Below are positions 32,761-43,491 of a stretch of DNA of 64,000 nt, piece after piece. The stretch is from an uncultured Pelagibacteraceae bacterium (lineage in GTDB: Bacteria > Pseudomonadota > Alphaproteobacteria > Pelagibacterales > Pelagibacteraceae), in assembly GCA_902557605.1 (NCBI GenBank), contig CACEAQ010000002.1, positions 1 through 64,000 on the forward strand, in the 5' to 3' direction. Within the stretch, counting starts at the first letter, position 1, and each line of letters opens with the position of its first letter. The position numbers were made by a program, and so were the translations under genes. Under the pieces are notes generated by a model. It was not told the DNA's origin. It ran no database searches and saw only the letters and a list, made by a program, of their open reading frames with translations.

Positions 32761-35526
32761 ATGAGTTCAATAAAAAAAACAGATCATTTTTATCTAATTG
32801 ATGGATCCGGCTACATTTTCAGAGCTTATTATGCTTTGCCGCCTCTATCTAGAAAAAGTGATGGGTTACCAACAGGAGCTGTCAGTGGTTTTTGCTCGAT
32901 GCTTTTTAAGCTTTTAGAGGATGCTAGATCCGATGACTCAAAAAATAAACCAACCCATTTTGCTGTTATATTCGACTCAGCTAGAAAAAATTTTAGAAAT
33001 GAAATTTACAGCGAATATAAAGCGAACAGACAAGAAGCACCTGACGATTTAGCGCCTCAATTTGAGTACATCAGAAAATCTGTTGAGGCTTTCAACTTAC
33101 CCTCTATTGAACTTTTAAATTATGAAGCAGATGATCTTATAGCCACTTATGCAAAAAAAATTACTGAAGTTGGCGCAAAGGTTACCGTGATATCGTCGGA
33201 TAAAGATTTAATGCAGTTAGTATCAAATAAAGTCAGACTATTTGATCCTATGAAAAGTAAAGTTATAGGTGAAAAAGATGTAATTGAAAAATTTGGAGTT
33301 AAACCAAGTCAAGTAATCGACGTGCAATCACTTGCTGGAGATAGCTCAGATAATGTGCCTGGAGTTCCTGGTATTGGCATTAAAACAGCAGCGGAACTTA
33401 TAAATAAATATAAAACCTTAGAAAATTTATTAAATAAGGCATCAGAAATACCTCAGAACAAAAGAAGGGAAACATTATTGTCTAACAAAGATAAAGCTAT
33501 GATTAGTAAGCAATTAGTAACTTTAAAAAATGATGTTCCACTTAAAAATGATGCTGCTGACTTTATAATTAAAGATATTAATAAAGATAAACTATACGAT
33601 TTTTTAAGAGATATGGAATTTAATAGATTGTTGAGCCAAGCAATTAGTTTTTATGGTGAACCTGGAAGCAAAGATTTTAATGAGAAAAATCCAGTAAAAA
33701 AAAACAATAAGATAAATATTAAGACCTACAAAACTATTTTCAAAGAGAAACAACTGGATGAATTAGTAAAAAAATTAAATGAAAAATCATTCATAGCAGT
33801 TGACACTGAAACCTCATCTTTAAATCCTCAAGAAGCAGATCTAGTTGGTGTATCGTTATGTTATGAGGCTAACCAAGCTTTCTATATCCCAGTAGGTCAT
33901 ACAGAAAAAACGGAATTAAAAAAGGATGTAGTTTTGAAAAAACTTAAACCGATTTTAGAAGACCCAAGTATAAAAAAAGTTGGCCAAAATATAAAATATG
34001 ACTTTATAATATTTAAAAATTACGGCATCGAACTAAACTCGGTAGAAGATACGATGTTACTTTCGTACACACTAGACGCGGGAAATAATAGACATAATAT
34101 GGATACGTTATCTGAATTACACCTTGGTCACAAAACCATATCTTATAAACAGTTAGTTGGAACTGGAAAAAAGCAGTTAAACTTTTCAGAAGTAGATCTT
34201 AAATCAGCCACTGAGTATGCTGCTGAAGATGCAGATATAACGTTTAGATTATATGAAGTTTTATCTGAGAGAGTATCCAAGGAAAAGTTAGAAAAAGTTT
34301 ATGAGGAATTTGAAAAGCCAATGATAAAAATTCTTTCAAAACTAGAGTCGAGCGGTGTAAAAGTTGACGATGTTTATCTTAAAAAACTTTCAAAAAAATT
34401 TGAGGAAAGATTAATAACTATTGAAAAAGAAATTTATAAAATATCGGGTAAAAAATTTAATATCGGATCACCAAAACAATTAGGAGAAATTATTTATAAT
34501 GACCTGAAGATAGCAAAATTAAAAAAAACTAAGAAAGGAAGTTTAGCTACGAGCGCTAAAATTCTAGAGGAATTGGCATTGACTGGACATAAATTTCCTA
34601 ATTTAATTTTAGAATGGCGCCAAGTTTCAAAACTAAAAAGTACTTATACAGATGCTTTGCAAGATCATATAAGTAAAAAAACAAAAAGAGTGCATACTTC
34701 TTTTTTATTAGCTGCAACTAATACTGGCAGGTTAGCATCGAGTGATCCTAATCTACAAAATATTCCTATAAAAACTTCAGACGGTAAAGAGATAAGAAAA
34801 GCCTTTATAGCAGATAAAAATAATTTATTAATTTCTGCAGATTATAATCAAATAGAAATGAGAATTCTTGCTGATATGGCTGACGTAAAAGAATTAAAGA
34901 AAGCTTTTAAAAATAAACAGGATATACATTCTTTAACAGCTAGCCAAGTTTTTGATGTTCCCATTACAAAAGTGACAGATGATTTTAGAAGAAAAGCTAA
35001 GGCAATTAATTTTGGAATTATTTATGGAATTACACAATATGGATTAGCAAAACAAATATCAGTTTCAAATGAAGAGGCTTTAAGTTTCATTAATTCATAT
35101 TTTAATAAATTTCCTGAAATTAAAGATTATATGAATACGACAATCAAAACTTGCAGAAAACAAGGCTTTGTTACAAATATTTTTGGAAGAAGAATTCATT
35201 TAAGAGGAATTAATGATAAAAATTTTAGCGTGCGCGCATTTCAAGAAAGAGCAGCAATTAATGCACCAATACAAGGATCAGCTGCAGATATCATAAGACT
35301 AGCAATGATTAAAATTGATAGAATCCTTGAAGAAAAAAAGAAAGCAAAAATGCTTTTACAAATACATGATGAACTTATTTTTGAGTGTTTAAAAAAAGAT
35401 GAGAGTGAAGTAAAAAAAATTGTTAAAGAAGTTATGATGTCAGTTTCAAGTTCAGACCATCACATGTTTTCAATACCTTTAGAAGTAAGTATTAACTCTG
35501 GAAACAATTGGGGAGAGGCCCATTAA
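32761..35526 (+). CDS. polA: DNA polymerase I
   Basis: ORF 921 aa; FLIDGSGYIFRAYYALP, FAVDTETSSLNP-type exonuclease motif, SADYNQIEMRILAD, QIHDELIFE. Confidence 0.98.
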   Translation: MSSIKKTDHFYLIDGSGYIFRAYYALPPLSRKSDGLPTGAVSGFCSMLFKLLEDARSDDSKNKPTHFAVIFDSARKNFRNEIYSEYKANRQEAPDDLAPQFEYIRKSVEAFNLPSIELLNYEADDLIATYAKKITEVGAKVTVISSDKDLMQLVSNKVRLFDPMKSKVIGEKDVIEKFGVKPSQVIDVQSLAGDSSDNVPGVPGIGIKTAAELINKYKTLENLLNKASEIPQNKRRETLLSNKDKAMISKQLVTLKNDVPLKNDAADFIIKDINKDKLYDFLRDMEFNRLLSQAISFYGEPGSKDFNEKNPVKKNNKINIKTYKTIFKEKQLDELVKKLNEKSFIAVDTETSSLNPQEADLVGVSLCYEANQAFYIPVGHTEKTELKKDVVLKKLKPILEDPSIKKVGQNIKYDFIIFKNYGIELNSVEDTMLLSYTLDAGNNRHNMDTLSELHLGHKTISYKQLVGTGKKQLNFSEVDLKSATEYAAEDADITFRLYEVLSERVSKEKLEKVYEEFEKPMIKILSKLESSGVKVDDVYLKKLSKKFEERLITIEKEIYKISGKKFNIGSPKQLGEIIYNDLKIAKLKKTKKGSLATSAKILEELALTGHKFPNLILEWRQVSKLKSTYTDALQDHISKKTKRVHTSFLLAATNTGRLASSDPNLQNIPIKTSDGKEIRKAFIADKNNLLISADYNQIEMRILADMADVKELKKAFKNKQDIHSLTASQVFDVPITKVTDDFRRKAKAINFGIIYGITQYGLAKQISVSNEEALSFINSYFNKFPEIKDYMNTTIKTCRKQGFVTNIFGRRIHLRGINDKNFSVRAFQERAAINAPIQGSAADIIRLAMIKIDRILEEKKKAKMLLQIHDELIFECLKKDESEVKKIVKEVMMSVSSSDHHMFSIPLEVSINSGNNWGEAH

Positions 35527-35566
35527 ACGCCTAAATTTTGACAACATAATTAAGAGAATAAAAAAT

Positions 35567-36265
35567 ATGAGTCAAACAATAGCTTTAGTAGATGACGATA
35601 GAAATATACTAACCAGTATAAGTATTGCTTTGGAAAGAGAAGGTTTTAAAGTTCAAACTTATATAGACGGGGAGTCCGCTTTAATAGGATTGACTAGAAA
35701 TCCACCTGACTTAGCTATATTGGATATTAAAATGCCAAGGATGGATGGAGAAGAATTATTAAAAAAGCTTAAAAAAAAGATGTCAATTCCAATTATCTTT
35801 CTAACATCAAAAGATGATGAAGTTGATGAATTACTTGGTTTGAAGTTGGGTGCTGATGATTTTGTCAAAAAATCTGGAGGTTTTTCTACAAAAGTTTTAA
35901 TAGAGAGAATTAGAGTTCAATTAAGAAAAAAAACTAATACTGTCGATGACACAAAAAATATAATTAGTCACGGTAAATTAAAACTAGATCCTGCCCAATT
36001 AGAGTGTGAATGGAACGGAAAAGCTTTACCAGACAAGCTGACAACTACAGAATTTTTAATAGTTAAAGAATTAGCTAAAAGACCAGGTGTTATAAAAGAA
36101 AGAGCACATTTAATGGACATAGCCTATAAGGAAAATACAGAAATTGAAGATAGGACGATTGATAGTCACGTAAAAAGAATTAGAAAAAAGTTTAAAAAAG
36201 TGGATGAAAAGTTTTCCGCGATTGAAACAAGATATGGAAGTGGATATAGATGGAATGTTAGCTAA
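35567..36265 (+). CDS. chvI: OmpR-family response regulator ChvI-like
   Basis: ORF 232 aa; IALVDDDRNILTSISIALEREGFKVQTY, DSHVKRIRKKFK. Confidence 0.88.
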   Translation: MSQTIALVDDDRNILTSISIALEREGFKVQTYIDGESALIGLTRNPPDLAILDIKMPRMDGEELLKKLKKKMSIPIIFLTSKDDEVDELLGLKLGADDFVKKSGGFSTKVLIERIRVQLRKKTNTVDDTKNIISHGKLKLDPAQLECEWNGKALPDKLTTTEFLIVKELAKRPGVIKERAHLMDIAYKENTEIEDRTIDSHVKRIRKKFKKVDEKFSAIETRYGSGYRWNVS

Positions 36266-37785
36266 TGAAACAAAAAAAATCAGCTTCTATTTTAAAGAAG
36301 TTTTTAATTATTAACCTTACAGTCTTTTCTGTATTAGGACTTTTTACAATTATATACCTTGAAGCAATCCAACCAAATCTAGTAAAGGAAAGATCAGATA
36401 ATCATAAAATAGTAATTAATAATACCAAAGATAATCTTGAAAGACTAAATACAGAATATACTAAAGAGGGAATTAGAGATTTCTTGCTCTCTACAAGATT
36501 TTTATTTCAAAGTCTAGATCGTGTCCAATTTTATGACTTATCTGGAAATCTAATTGGCGATACTAATATTTTAGATTTGGATCAAAGTGTTTTTACAGGA
36601 TCAGATATAATTTTTGAAGAAGCTTTGAGTGGGGAAAAAATCAAGCCAGATATTGAAGAAAGACTTGAAGAAGAAGAAATAGACGAAATTAAAGATATTA
36701 TTACTAATAAATATAACGATGAAATAATGACTATTACCAATGATAAAAAAAATAATTTTTTTGTAAGCACGCTAAGTAAAATTCAATTCCAAAACGATGA
36801 TATCGGTTATATTGTAGTTTCAGAGCAAGCTAATGATATCACCATTGCTGTGAAAGAGAGAAAAGCATTTATAATAAGAACTATGATTGCTGTTGCAATT
36901 GTGATTTTAATCTTTTCTCTATTTTTAAATAAATATATTCTTAAGCCAATTGGACTTTTGGTTAAATTTAGTGACGGAGTCAAAAAAAAATCTAGTCAAA
37001 CAATCGATATAAACAAAGTTTTTATAAGAAATGATGAAATTGGAAAACTCACAAAGTCAATTGATGAAATGACTAAAGAATTACAACAACGAACAAATAG
37101 AGCAGAAACATTTTCAAATGATTTAGCTCATGAAATAAGAAATCCACTTGCATCTTTAAAAAGTGCCTCAGAACTTTTAGACAAAACTACTGAAAAAAAT
37201 GAAGGAGAAAAACTTCTTAAGATCATAAATCATGATGTAGAAAGAATAGAAAGATTAATAACAGATTACACTCAAATTTTAAAAGATGAAGCATCTTTAT
37301 CCCGAGAAAAAATGAGTAAAATAAATTTAGTTGAAATTGTTAATAGTGTAGTAGAAGATTTTAACCAAGATCTGATTAATCAAAATAAAAAAATTGAGAT
37401 AAGTGTCATAAATAAAATTAAAAGTAAAAATGGCCATTTTATACTCGGTATAAGCAATAGATTGGAGCAAGTAATTGCTAATTTGTTGGACAATTCGATT
37501 TCATTTAGCAATGATGACCAAAAAATCGAGATTGGCCTTGAAGAAACTTCTAGTAATCTATTAGTATCAGTCAAAGATGAAGGACCTGGCTTTACTGAAA
37601 CTTCACCTCAGAAAATTTTTAAACGTTTTTATAGCAACAGACCTTCGAGTTTTGGAAAACACTCTGGCTTAGGATTAAATATCGTTAAAAATATTGTCGA
37701 ATTACATAAAGGAACAATAGCAGCCTCAAATAGGATAAATACAAAAGGGGCCCAGGTCGAGGTTTTACTTCCTAAATTGACCTAA
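36265..37785 (+). CDS. chvG: Sensor histidine kinase ChvG-like
   Basis: ORF 506 aa; two TM, HAMP, FSNDLAHEIRNPLASLKSASELL, HATPase; overlaps chvI stop. Confidence 0.87.
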   Translation: MKQKKSASILKKFLIINLTVFSVLGLFTIIYLEAIQPNLVKERSDNHKIVINNTKDNLERLNTEYTKEGIRDFLLSTRFLFQSLDRVQFYDLSGNLIGDTNILDLDQSVFTGSDIIFEEALSGEKIKPDIEERLEEEEIDEIKDIITNKYNDEIMTITNDKKNNFFVSTLSKIQFQNDDIGYIVVSEQANDITIAVKERKAFIIRTMIAVAIVILIFSLFLNKYILKPIGLLVKFSDGVKKKSSQTIDINKVFIRNDEIGKLTKSIDEMTKELQQRTNRAETFSNDLAHEIRNPLASLKSASELLDKTTEKNEGEKLLKIINHDVERIERLITDYTQILKDEASLSREKMSKINLVEIVNSVVEDFNQDLINQNKKIEISVINKIKSKNGHFILGISNRLEQVIANLLDNSISFSNDDQKIEIGLEETSSNLLVSVKDEGPGFTETSPQKIFKRFYSNRPSSFGKHSGLGLNIVKNIVELHKGTIAASNRINTKGAQVEVLLPKLT

Positions 37786-37833
37786 CATTATTTCTTGCTA
37801 AGGTTTATTTATGTTGATAATAACTTCTTCAAT

Positions 37834-39123
37834 ATGGTTCAGGATTATAAAGTAAAAGATATTAATCAAGCTGATTTTGGAAGAAAAGAAATTTCTTTAG
37901 CAGAAACGGAAATGCCAGGACTTATGGCTCTTCGAAAAGAGTACAAAGGTAAAAAACCTCTGAAGGGTGCAAAAATCTTAGGTTGTCTTCATATGACAAT
38001 ACAAACAGCAGTTTTAATTGAAACTTTAGCGGAACTTGGAGCAGAAGTTAGATGGTCTTCATGTAATATTTTTTCAACACAAGATCATGCAGCAGCTGCA
38101 ATAGCCAAAGCGGGTATTCCTGTTTTTGCTTGGAAAGGCGAGACAGAAAAGGAGTATTGGTGGTGCGTTAAGCAAACCATTGAAGGAAAAAAAGATTGGA
38201 AACCAAATATGATTTTAGATGATGGTGGTGACCTTACAGCTATAATGCACAAAGAATATAAAAATTTATTAAAAGATGTTAAGGGTGTTTCAGAAGAGAC
38301 TACAACAGGTGTTTTAGCACTTAAAAAGATGGAGGCTAATAAAGAGCTACTTATACCTGCAATAAATGTAAACGACTCGGTGACAAAATCTAAATTTGAT
38401 AACCTTTATGGTTGTAGAGAAAGTTTAGTAGACGGAATAAAAAGAGCAACTGATGTAATGATGTCAGGCAAAGTAGCCATTGTCGCTGGATTTGGTGATG
38501 TTGGTAAAGGAAGTGCTGCTTCTTTACGTCAAGCAGGTGCAAGAGTTATGGTAACCGAGACAGATCCGATCTGCGCTTTACAAGCTGCTATGGAAGGTTA
38601 CGAAGTCGTTGTTATGGATGAGGCTATCAAATATGCCGATATAGTAGTAACTGCAACAGGAAATAAAGATATAGTTACAGCTGATCATATGAGAGATATG
38701 AAAGACAGAGCAATACTTTGCAACATAGGTCACTTTGATAATGAAATTCAAGTTGAGGCTTTAAAAAACTACAAATGGGATGAAATAAAACCTCAAGTGC
38801 ATGAGATTGAATTACCTAGTAAAAAAAGAATCATTCTTCTAGCCGAGGGAAGATTGGTAAACTTGGGATGTGCTACAGGCCATCCTAGTTTTGTTATGAG
38901 TGCTTCATTTACAAATCAAGTAATTGCTCAAATTGAATTATGGAATAACTCAGATAAGTATGAGAAAAAGGTTTATGTACTTCCAAAACATCTTGATGAA
39001 AAAGTTGCAATGCTTCATTTAGAAAAAGTAGGTGCTAAATTAACCAAAATGTCAAAAGAGCAAGCCGATTATATTAGCGTTAAACCATCAGGACCATTCA
39101 AACCAGATACTTACCGCTACTAA
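37834..39123 (+). CDS. ahcY: Adenosylhomocysteinase
   Basis: [52 protein letters not shown]-terminal [11 protein letters not shown] at 37834 (MVQDYK) preferred. Confidence 0.97.
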   Translation: MVQDYKVKDINQADFGRKEISLAETEMPGLMALRKEYKGKKPLKGAKILGCLHMTIQTAVLIETLAELGAEVRWSSCNIFSTQDHAAAAIAKAGIPVFAWKGETEKEYWWCVKQTIEGKKDWKPNMILDDGGDLTAIMHKEYKNLLKDVKGVSEETTTGVLALKKMEANKELLIPAINVNDSVTKSKFDNLYGCRESLVDGIKRATDVMMSGKVAIVAGFGDVGKGSAASLRQAGARVMVTETDPICALQAAMEGYEVVVMDEAIKYADIVVTATGNKDIVTADHMRDMKDRAILCNIGHFDNEIQVEALKNYKWDEIKPQVHEIELPSKKRIILLAEGRLVNLGCATGHPSFVMSASFTNQVIAQIELWNNSDKYEKKVYVLPKHLDEKVAMLHLEKVGAKLTKMSKEQADYISVKPSGPFKPDTYRY

Positions 39124-39134
39124 AACAGTAGCTA

Positions 39135-39584
39135 ATGATTGTAAAATCTTTAGAACATTTAAACTCCTTATCACAAAAAATTGCGGACAAGCTAGCTAAA
39201 AACGATTGTATCTTTTTAATCGGTGAAATCGGAGTAGGGAAAACCACTTTTACAAGATATTTGATAAATTATTTACAAGAAAAAAAAGGAGAAAAGATTT
39301 CCGAAGTACTTAGCCCCACTTTTAACTTACTTTATGAGTATGATTTAAAGGGAATTAAGATTATGCATTATGATCTTTACAGAATAAGAGATAAAAAAGA
39401 ATTAAAGCATTTAGGAATATTTTTAGATAAGCAAGATACAATTAAGATTATTGAATGGCCACAACTCATAAATATTCCATTATCTGATAAGTTAGAAATA
39501 TATATAGATTATGCTAAAAATGAAAAAGAGAGGGAGATAAAATTTGTAGGTACAGGTAAATGGAAAATTTTGAATGAATTATAA
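39135..39584 (+). CDS. tsaE: tRNA threonylcarbamoyladenosine biosynthesis protein TsaE
   Basis: ORF 149 aa; FLIGEIGVGKTTFTRYL, LSPTFNLLYEYDLKGIKIMHYDLYR. Confidence 0.94.
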   Translation: MIVKSLEHLNSLSQKIADKLAKNDCIFLIGEIGVGKTTFTRYLINYLQEKKGEKISEVLSPTFNLLYEYDLKGIKIMHYDLYRIRDKKELKHLGIFLDKQDTIKIIEWPQLINIPLSDKLEIYIDYAKNEKEREIKFVGTGKWKILNEL

Positions 39585-40536
39585 ACTTAAAAAAATTTCA
39601 GGAGATGCATCGTTCAGAGAATTTTACAGGTTAAAAAAAGGAAAAAATTCATCAATTGTAGTCCAAGCAAAAAAAGAAAAATTTAAAAATTTAATTACCT
39701 ATATTGTTGTTAACAAAATTTTAGAAAAAAATAAAATATATGTACCTAAGTTAATTTCCAATCACTATGAGCATAATGTTATTGAAATCACTGATTTGGG
39801 ACAAAAGTCTTTTTACAATTCAATTATCAAAAAAAAAAAAAAATTTAAAGATTACAAAGATTTAATTAAGATTATTATAAAATTACAAAATATAAAGTTA
39901 AAAAAAAATTATCGTTTAGGAAAATTCAAAGTTAATTTTCAAAATTATTCAATTAAGAATCTGCATAAAGAATCAGATTTATTTTTTGAATGGTACTTAA
40001 AGTATTGTTCCAAAATTTCAAAACAAAAAAAAGTTAAAGATATTATAAAAAATGAATTAACTAAAATATACAAAAAACTTTATTTTCAAAATGATACTTT
40101 TGTGCATAGAGATTTTCATGCATCAAATATAATGATAAATAAAAATAAACTTGGTTTGATAGATAGCCAAGATGCAATAATTGGAAATCCGTTATATGAT
40201 GTGGCTTCATTAATTGATGATGTAAGAATAAAATTACCCTCAAATTTAAAAGAGAAATTATTGAATTATTATTATTATAAATCGAGGTTTAAAAAAGAGA
40301 AATATAAAAATTTAAAAAATGATTTTGAAATATTATCTGTTCAAAGAAATTTAAAAATTCTAGGGATATTCGTAAGACTTTTTAAAAGAGATGGCAAACC
40401 AAATTATTTAAAATATTTACCTTATACATGGAGTTTAATTGAGAAACGTCTCAAAAATCCTGTCTTCAAAAACCTAAACTTATTATTTAAAAAGCATCTA
40501 AAAATTAAAAAACTGAAAAAAATTAATAATTTATGA
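39574..40536 (+). CDS. amgK: Aminoglycoside phosphotransferase-like sugar kinase (AmgK-like)
   Basis: ORF 320 aa; FVHRDFHASNIMINKNKLGLIDSQDAIIGNPLYDVASLIDD; adjacent to MurU-like gene. Confidence 0.8.
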   Translation: MNYKLKKISGDASFREFYRLKKGKNSSIVVQAKKEKFKNLITYIVVNKILEKNKIYVPKLISNHYEHNVIEITDLGQKSFYNSIIKKKKKFKDYKDLIKIIIKLQNIKLKKNYRLGKFKVNFQNYSIKNLHKESDLFFEWYLKYCSKISKQKKVKDIIKNELTKIYKKLYFQNDTFVHRDFHASNIMINKNKLGLIDSQDAIIGNPLYDVASLIDDVRIKLPSNLKEKLLNYYYYKSRFKKEKYKNLKNDFEILSVQRNLKILGIFVRLFKRDGKPNYLKYLPYTWSLIEKRLKNPVFKNLNLLFKKHLKIKKLKKINNL

Positions 40537-41231
40537 AAATAAAACACGGTATGATATTGACCGCTGGCTTAGGCAAGAGAATGCAACCTCTTACTAATAA
40601 AAGACCAAAACCATTATTAAAAATAGGAGGTAGCACTCTTCTTGAAAGAGCAATTAATCTTTTAATCAATCATGGTGTAGAAGAGATAACTGTTAATATT
40701 CATCATCTTGCTGATCAGATAGAAAAATTTATCTCAGATTTTACATCAGAGGTTAAATTTAAAATATCTAATGAAAAAGATTTATTATTAGATACTGGTG
40801 GTGGAGTGAAAAAGGGAACAAAAGAATTTAAGGATAATCCCTTTTTTGTAGTAAATCCAGATACGCTTTGGAGTAATAAATATTCTGAAGAAGTACGATC
40901 TCTAGAAAACGAGTATTTCACAAATAAAAGGCCGTGTTTATTACTGGTTAAAAAAGAATTATCTTTGGATAATTCTTTTAAAGGTGACTTTAATTTAAAC
41001 AACAATTTAATTTCTAAAGATGAACACAATCAATACATTTTTACTGGTCTACAAATAATGGAAAATGATTATTTAACCTCATTTAGTAAAAATATTTTTT
41101 CTATGAATGAAGTTTGGACAAAATTAATAAGTGAAAACAATCTGGGTGGGTTGGAAAGTAATCAAAAATTTTATCATTTAAATACTGTAGAAATGTTTGA
41201 AAAAATATCTTCTTTAAGATCTATTGATTAA
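40533..41231 (+). CDS. murU: Sugar-1-phosphate nucleotidyltransferase (MurU-like)
   Basis: ORF 232 aa; MILTAGLGKRMQPLTNKRPKPLLKIGGSTLLERAI. Confidence 0.82.
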   Translation: MKIKHGMILTAGLGKRMQPLTNKRPKPLLKIGGSTLLERAINLLINHGVEEITVNIHHLADQIEKFISDFTSEVKFKISNEKDLLLDTGGGVKKGTKEFKDNPFFVVNPDTLWSNKYSEEVRSLENEYFTNKRPCLLLVKKELSLDNSFKGDFNLNNNLISKDEHNQYIFTGLQIMENDYLTSFSKNIFSMNEVWTKLISENNLGGLESNQKFYHLNTVEMFEKISSLRSID

Positions 41232-41940
41232 AGATAATATTTTTTGCCCTAGTATCATCTAGATAATAATATTTTTTAATTTTTAATTGATTATCAAATT
41301 CGATTATTAGTGGGTTTCCTGTTGGAATTTCTAATTCATTTATCTTTGTGTCTGAAATCTTAAAAAGATATTTACACAATGCCCTTAATGAATTTCCATG
41401 AGCTGATATCAAAATATTTTTTTCATTTTTCAAATTCTTGTGTATTTCAATATCATAAAAAGGAATTACTCTTTCGTAAGTGTTCTTCAAAGATTCTGTC
41501 AAAGGAATTTTATTTTTGGGAATTCCGCCGTTCAAAGGGCTGAAATTTTCAAGGTAATTACTTTCTTTAGCCATGAGAGGAGGTGCCACGTCCCAAGATC
41601 TTCTATATTTTTTAAATTGTTCTTCACCTATTTTTTTTTTTGTTTCCTCCTTATTTAAACCAGTTAATGACCCATAATGTCTCTCATTTAATTCCCAGGA
41701 AGTATTAAACTTCAAAGGTAAATTTAAAGTTTTTAAGATAATTGTGAGCGTTTCAATAGCTCTTTTAAGATAAGAGGTATAACTAATATCAATTTTAATA
41801 TTCAATTTTTTAATTAACTCACCTGACTTTTTAGCTTCCTCTTTACCTTTCTCTGAAAGATCAACATCTACCCAGCCCGTAAATCTATTTTCAGCATTCC
41901 AGGTACTCTGGCCATGTCTTGTTAAGATTAGTTTACTCAT
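41221..41940 (-). CDS. gpmA: 2,3-bisphosphoglycerate-dependent phosphoglycerate mutase
   Basis: ORF 239 aa; LILTRHGQSTWNAENRFTGWVDVDLSEKG, SAHGNSLRAL. Confidence 0.95.
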   Translation of the reverse strand: MSKLILTRHGQSTWNAENRFTGWVDVDLSEKGKEEAKKSGELIKKLNIKIDISYTSYLKRAIETLTIILKTLNLPLKFNTSWELNERHYGSLTGLNKEETKKKIGEEQFKKYRRSWDVAPPLMAKESNYLENFSPLNGGIPKNKIPLTESLKNTYERVIPFYDIEIHKNLKNEKNILISAHGNSLRALCKYLFKISDTKINELEIPTGNPLIIEFDNQLKIKKYYYLDDTRAKNIIFNQ

Positions 41941-41980
41941 ATAAGTTAATTAAGTTATTATGTACTATATAAAAATCTAA

Positions 41981-42373
41981 ATGAAAAATATTTTATTCTC
42001 TTCTTCAAAATATTTATTCTATTTTTCATTTATAATTCTAATAATTCTTTATTTGTTCCCAGGAAGTTTAATTGGTTATTTTTTATATGGTAATTTAGGA
42101 AAACAACCTGATTTTATATTAAATCCAATAGGCACCTCTATTAATCATTTAGTATTCTTTTTATATTTAAGTATTCTGGGTTTTATATTTCGAAGTATTG
42201 AAAGAAAATTTATTAATAGCTTTTCTTTTTTATTTTTAATTTCAATAATTTTGGAATTATTGCATTATTTTATTCCTAATAGGGCATTTGAACTTAACGA
42301 TTTATACGCAAATAGCTTGGGAGTGTTATTAGCTTATTTTATATTAAAACTTTTTAGGAAAACTAGGAACTAA
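41981..42373 (+). CDS. VanZ-like membrane protein
   Basis: ORF 130 aa; four TM segments, IPNRAFELNDLYANSLGVLLAYFI. Confidence 0.65.
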   Translation: MKNILFSSSKYLFYFSFIILIILYLFPGSLIGYFLYGNLGKQPDFILNPIGTSINHLVFFLYLSILGFIFRSIERKFINSFSFLFLISIILELLHYFIPNRAFELNDLYANSLGVLLAYFILKLFRKTRN

Positions 42374-42871
42374 ATGCCTTTGCGTATTATAATTTTATTT
42401 TTGATTTTTTTCTCTAATACAATAGCAGAGGAAATATCTGGTGTTCCAAAAATTGTAGATGGAGATACTATTCATATAAATCATAAAAAATTTAGACTAG
42501 AGGGTATAGATGCTCCAGAAATGAAACAGAAATGTAAAAAAGAGTCTTTAAAAATTTCATATATAATTGGTTTCACATTTTACAAAGATTATAGCTGTGG
42601 AAAAGTTTCAAAAGAAAAGTTAATAAGAAAAATTCGTGGATCAAAAATAAAATGTATATTCACAACTAAAGACAGATATAAAAGATATATTGCTACATGT
42701 TATAAGGAAAAAACAAATTTAAATCAGTGGATGGTAAGAAATGGATATGCAATAGCATACAGAAGATACTCAAAAAAATATGTGCCAGATGAAGATTTTG
42801 CCAAAGAAAACAAATTAGGATTATGGCAAGGGAAGTTTATGAATCCAGAAAAATGGAGAAAGCTTAACTAA
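42374..42871 (+). CDS. Secreted thermonuclease (SNase) family protein
   Basis: ORF 165 aa; signal peptide, VDGDTIHINHKKFRLEGIDAPEMKQ, KDRYKRYIATCY, AYRRYSKKYVPDEDFAKENKLGLW. Confidence 0.9.
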   Translation: MPLRIIILFLIFFSNTIAEEISGVPKIVDGDTIHINHKKFRLEGIDAPEMKQKCKKESLKISYIIGFTFYKDYSCGKVSKEKLIRKIRGSKIKCIFTTKDRYKRYIATCYKEKTNLNQWMVRNGYAIAYRRYSKKYVPDEDFAKENKLGLWQGKFMNPEKWRKLN

Positions 42872-42891
42872 TTTTTAGTATAAATTACTAA

Positions 42892-43491
42892 GTGATTCCT
42901 TTTAAACAAATAATATTAATTCTAATATTTTTTATTTTAGGTGCCTGTTCATCGATTCCAAAAAATACTCAAAACAGTTGTGCTATCTTTGAAGAGAGAT
43001 ATCTGTGGTACAAACATTCTAAAGCTTCTTATGAAAAATGGGGAGCACCTATTCATTTACAATTAGCTTTTGTTAAAAAAGAAAGCGACTTTAATTGGCT
43101 TGCAAAACCTCCAAGAACCAAATTATTTAAAGTAATTCCATTTAAAAGACCTTCATCTTCTTTTGGGTACTCCCAAGCAGTGAAGGGAACCTGGGAACAA
43201 TACAAAAGAGAAACAAATAATCCACTTGCTACAAGAGCAAGATTTAAAGACTCGGTAGATTTTATAGGATGGTACATCCATAAAACAAATAAGATATTAA
43301 AAATCTCAAAAAAAGATCCTTATCGACAGTACTTAGCTTATTATAAAGGCTGGGGAGATTATAAAAATTACTCAAAAGATAAAAAGGCCATCATATACGC
43401 AAAGTCAGTTAAGGATATGGCAAGTAAATATAGAAAACAATTAACTCTCTGTAAAAAAAATCTTGATAAAAACAAATATATTATTTTTTAA
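42892..43491 (+). CDS. Lysozyme/lytic transglycosylase-like lipoprotein
   Basis: ORF 199 aa (GTG start); ILGAC lipobox, FVKKESDFNW, SSFGYSQAVKGTWEQYK, YLAYYKGW. Confidence 0.7.
   Translation: MIPFKQIILILIFFILGACSSIPKNTQNSCAIFEERYLWYKHSKASYEKWGAPIHLQLAFVKKESDFNWLAKPPRTKLFKVIPFKRPSSSFGYSQAVKGTWEQYKRETNNPLATRARFKDSVDFIGWYIHKTNKILKISKKDPYRQYLAYYKGWGDYKNYSKDKKAIIYAKSVKDMASKYRKQLTLCKKNLDKNKYIIF

Noticed and set aside
36265-37785. Missing hprK/PTS genes between chvG and ahcY as a finding
   Set aside because: Synteny varies widely among alphaproteobacteria and loss is unsurprising in a small genome.
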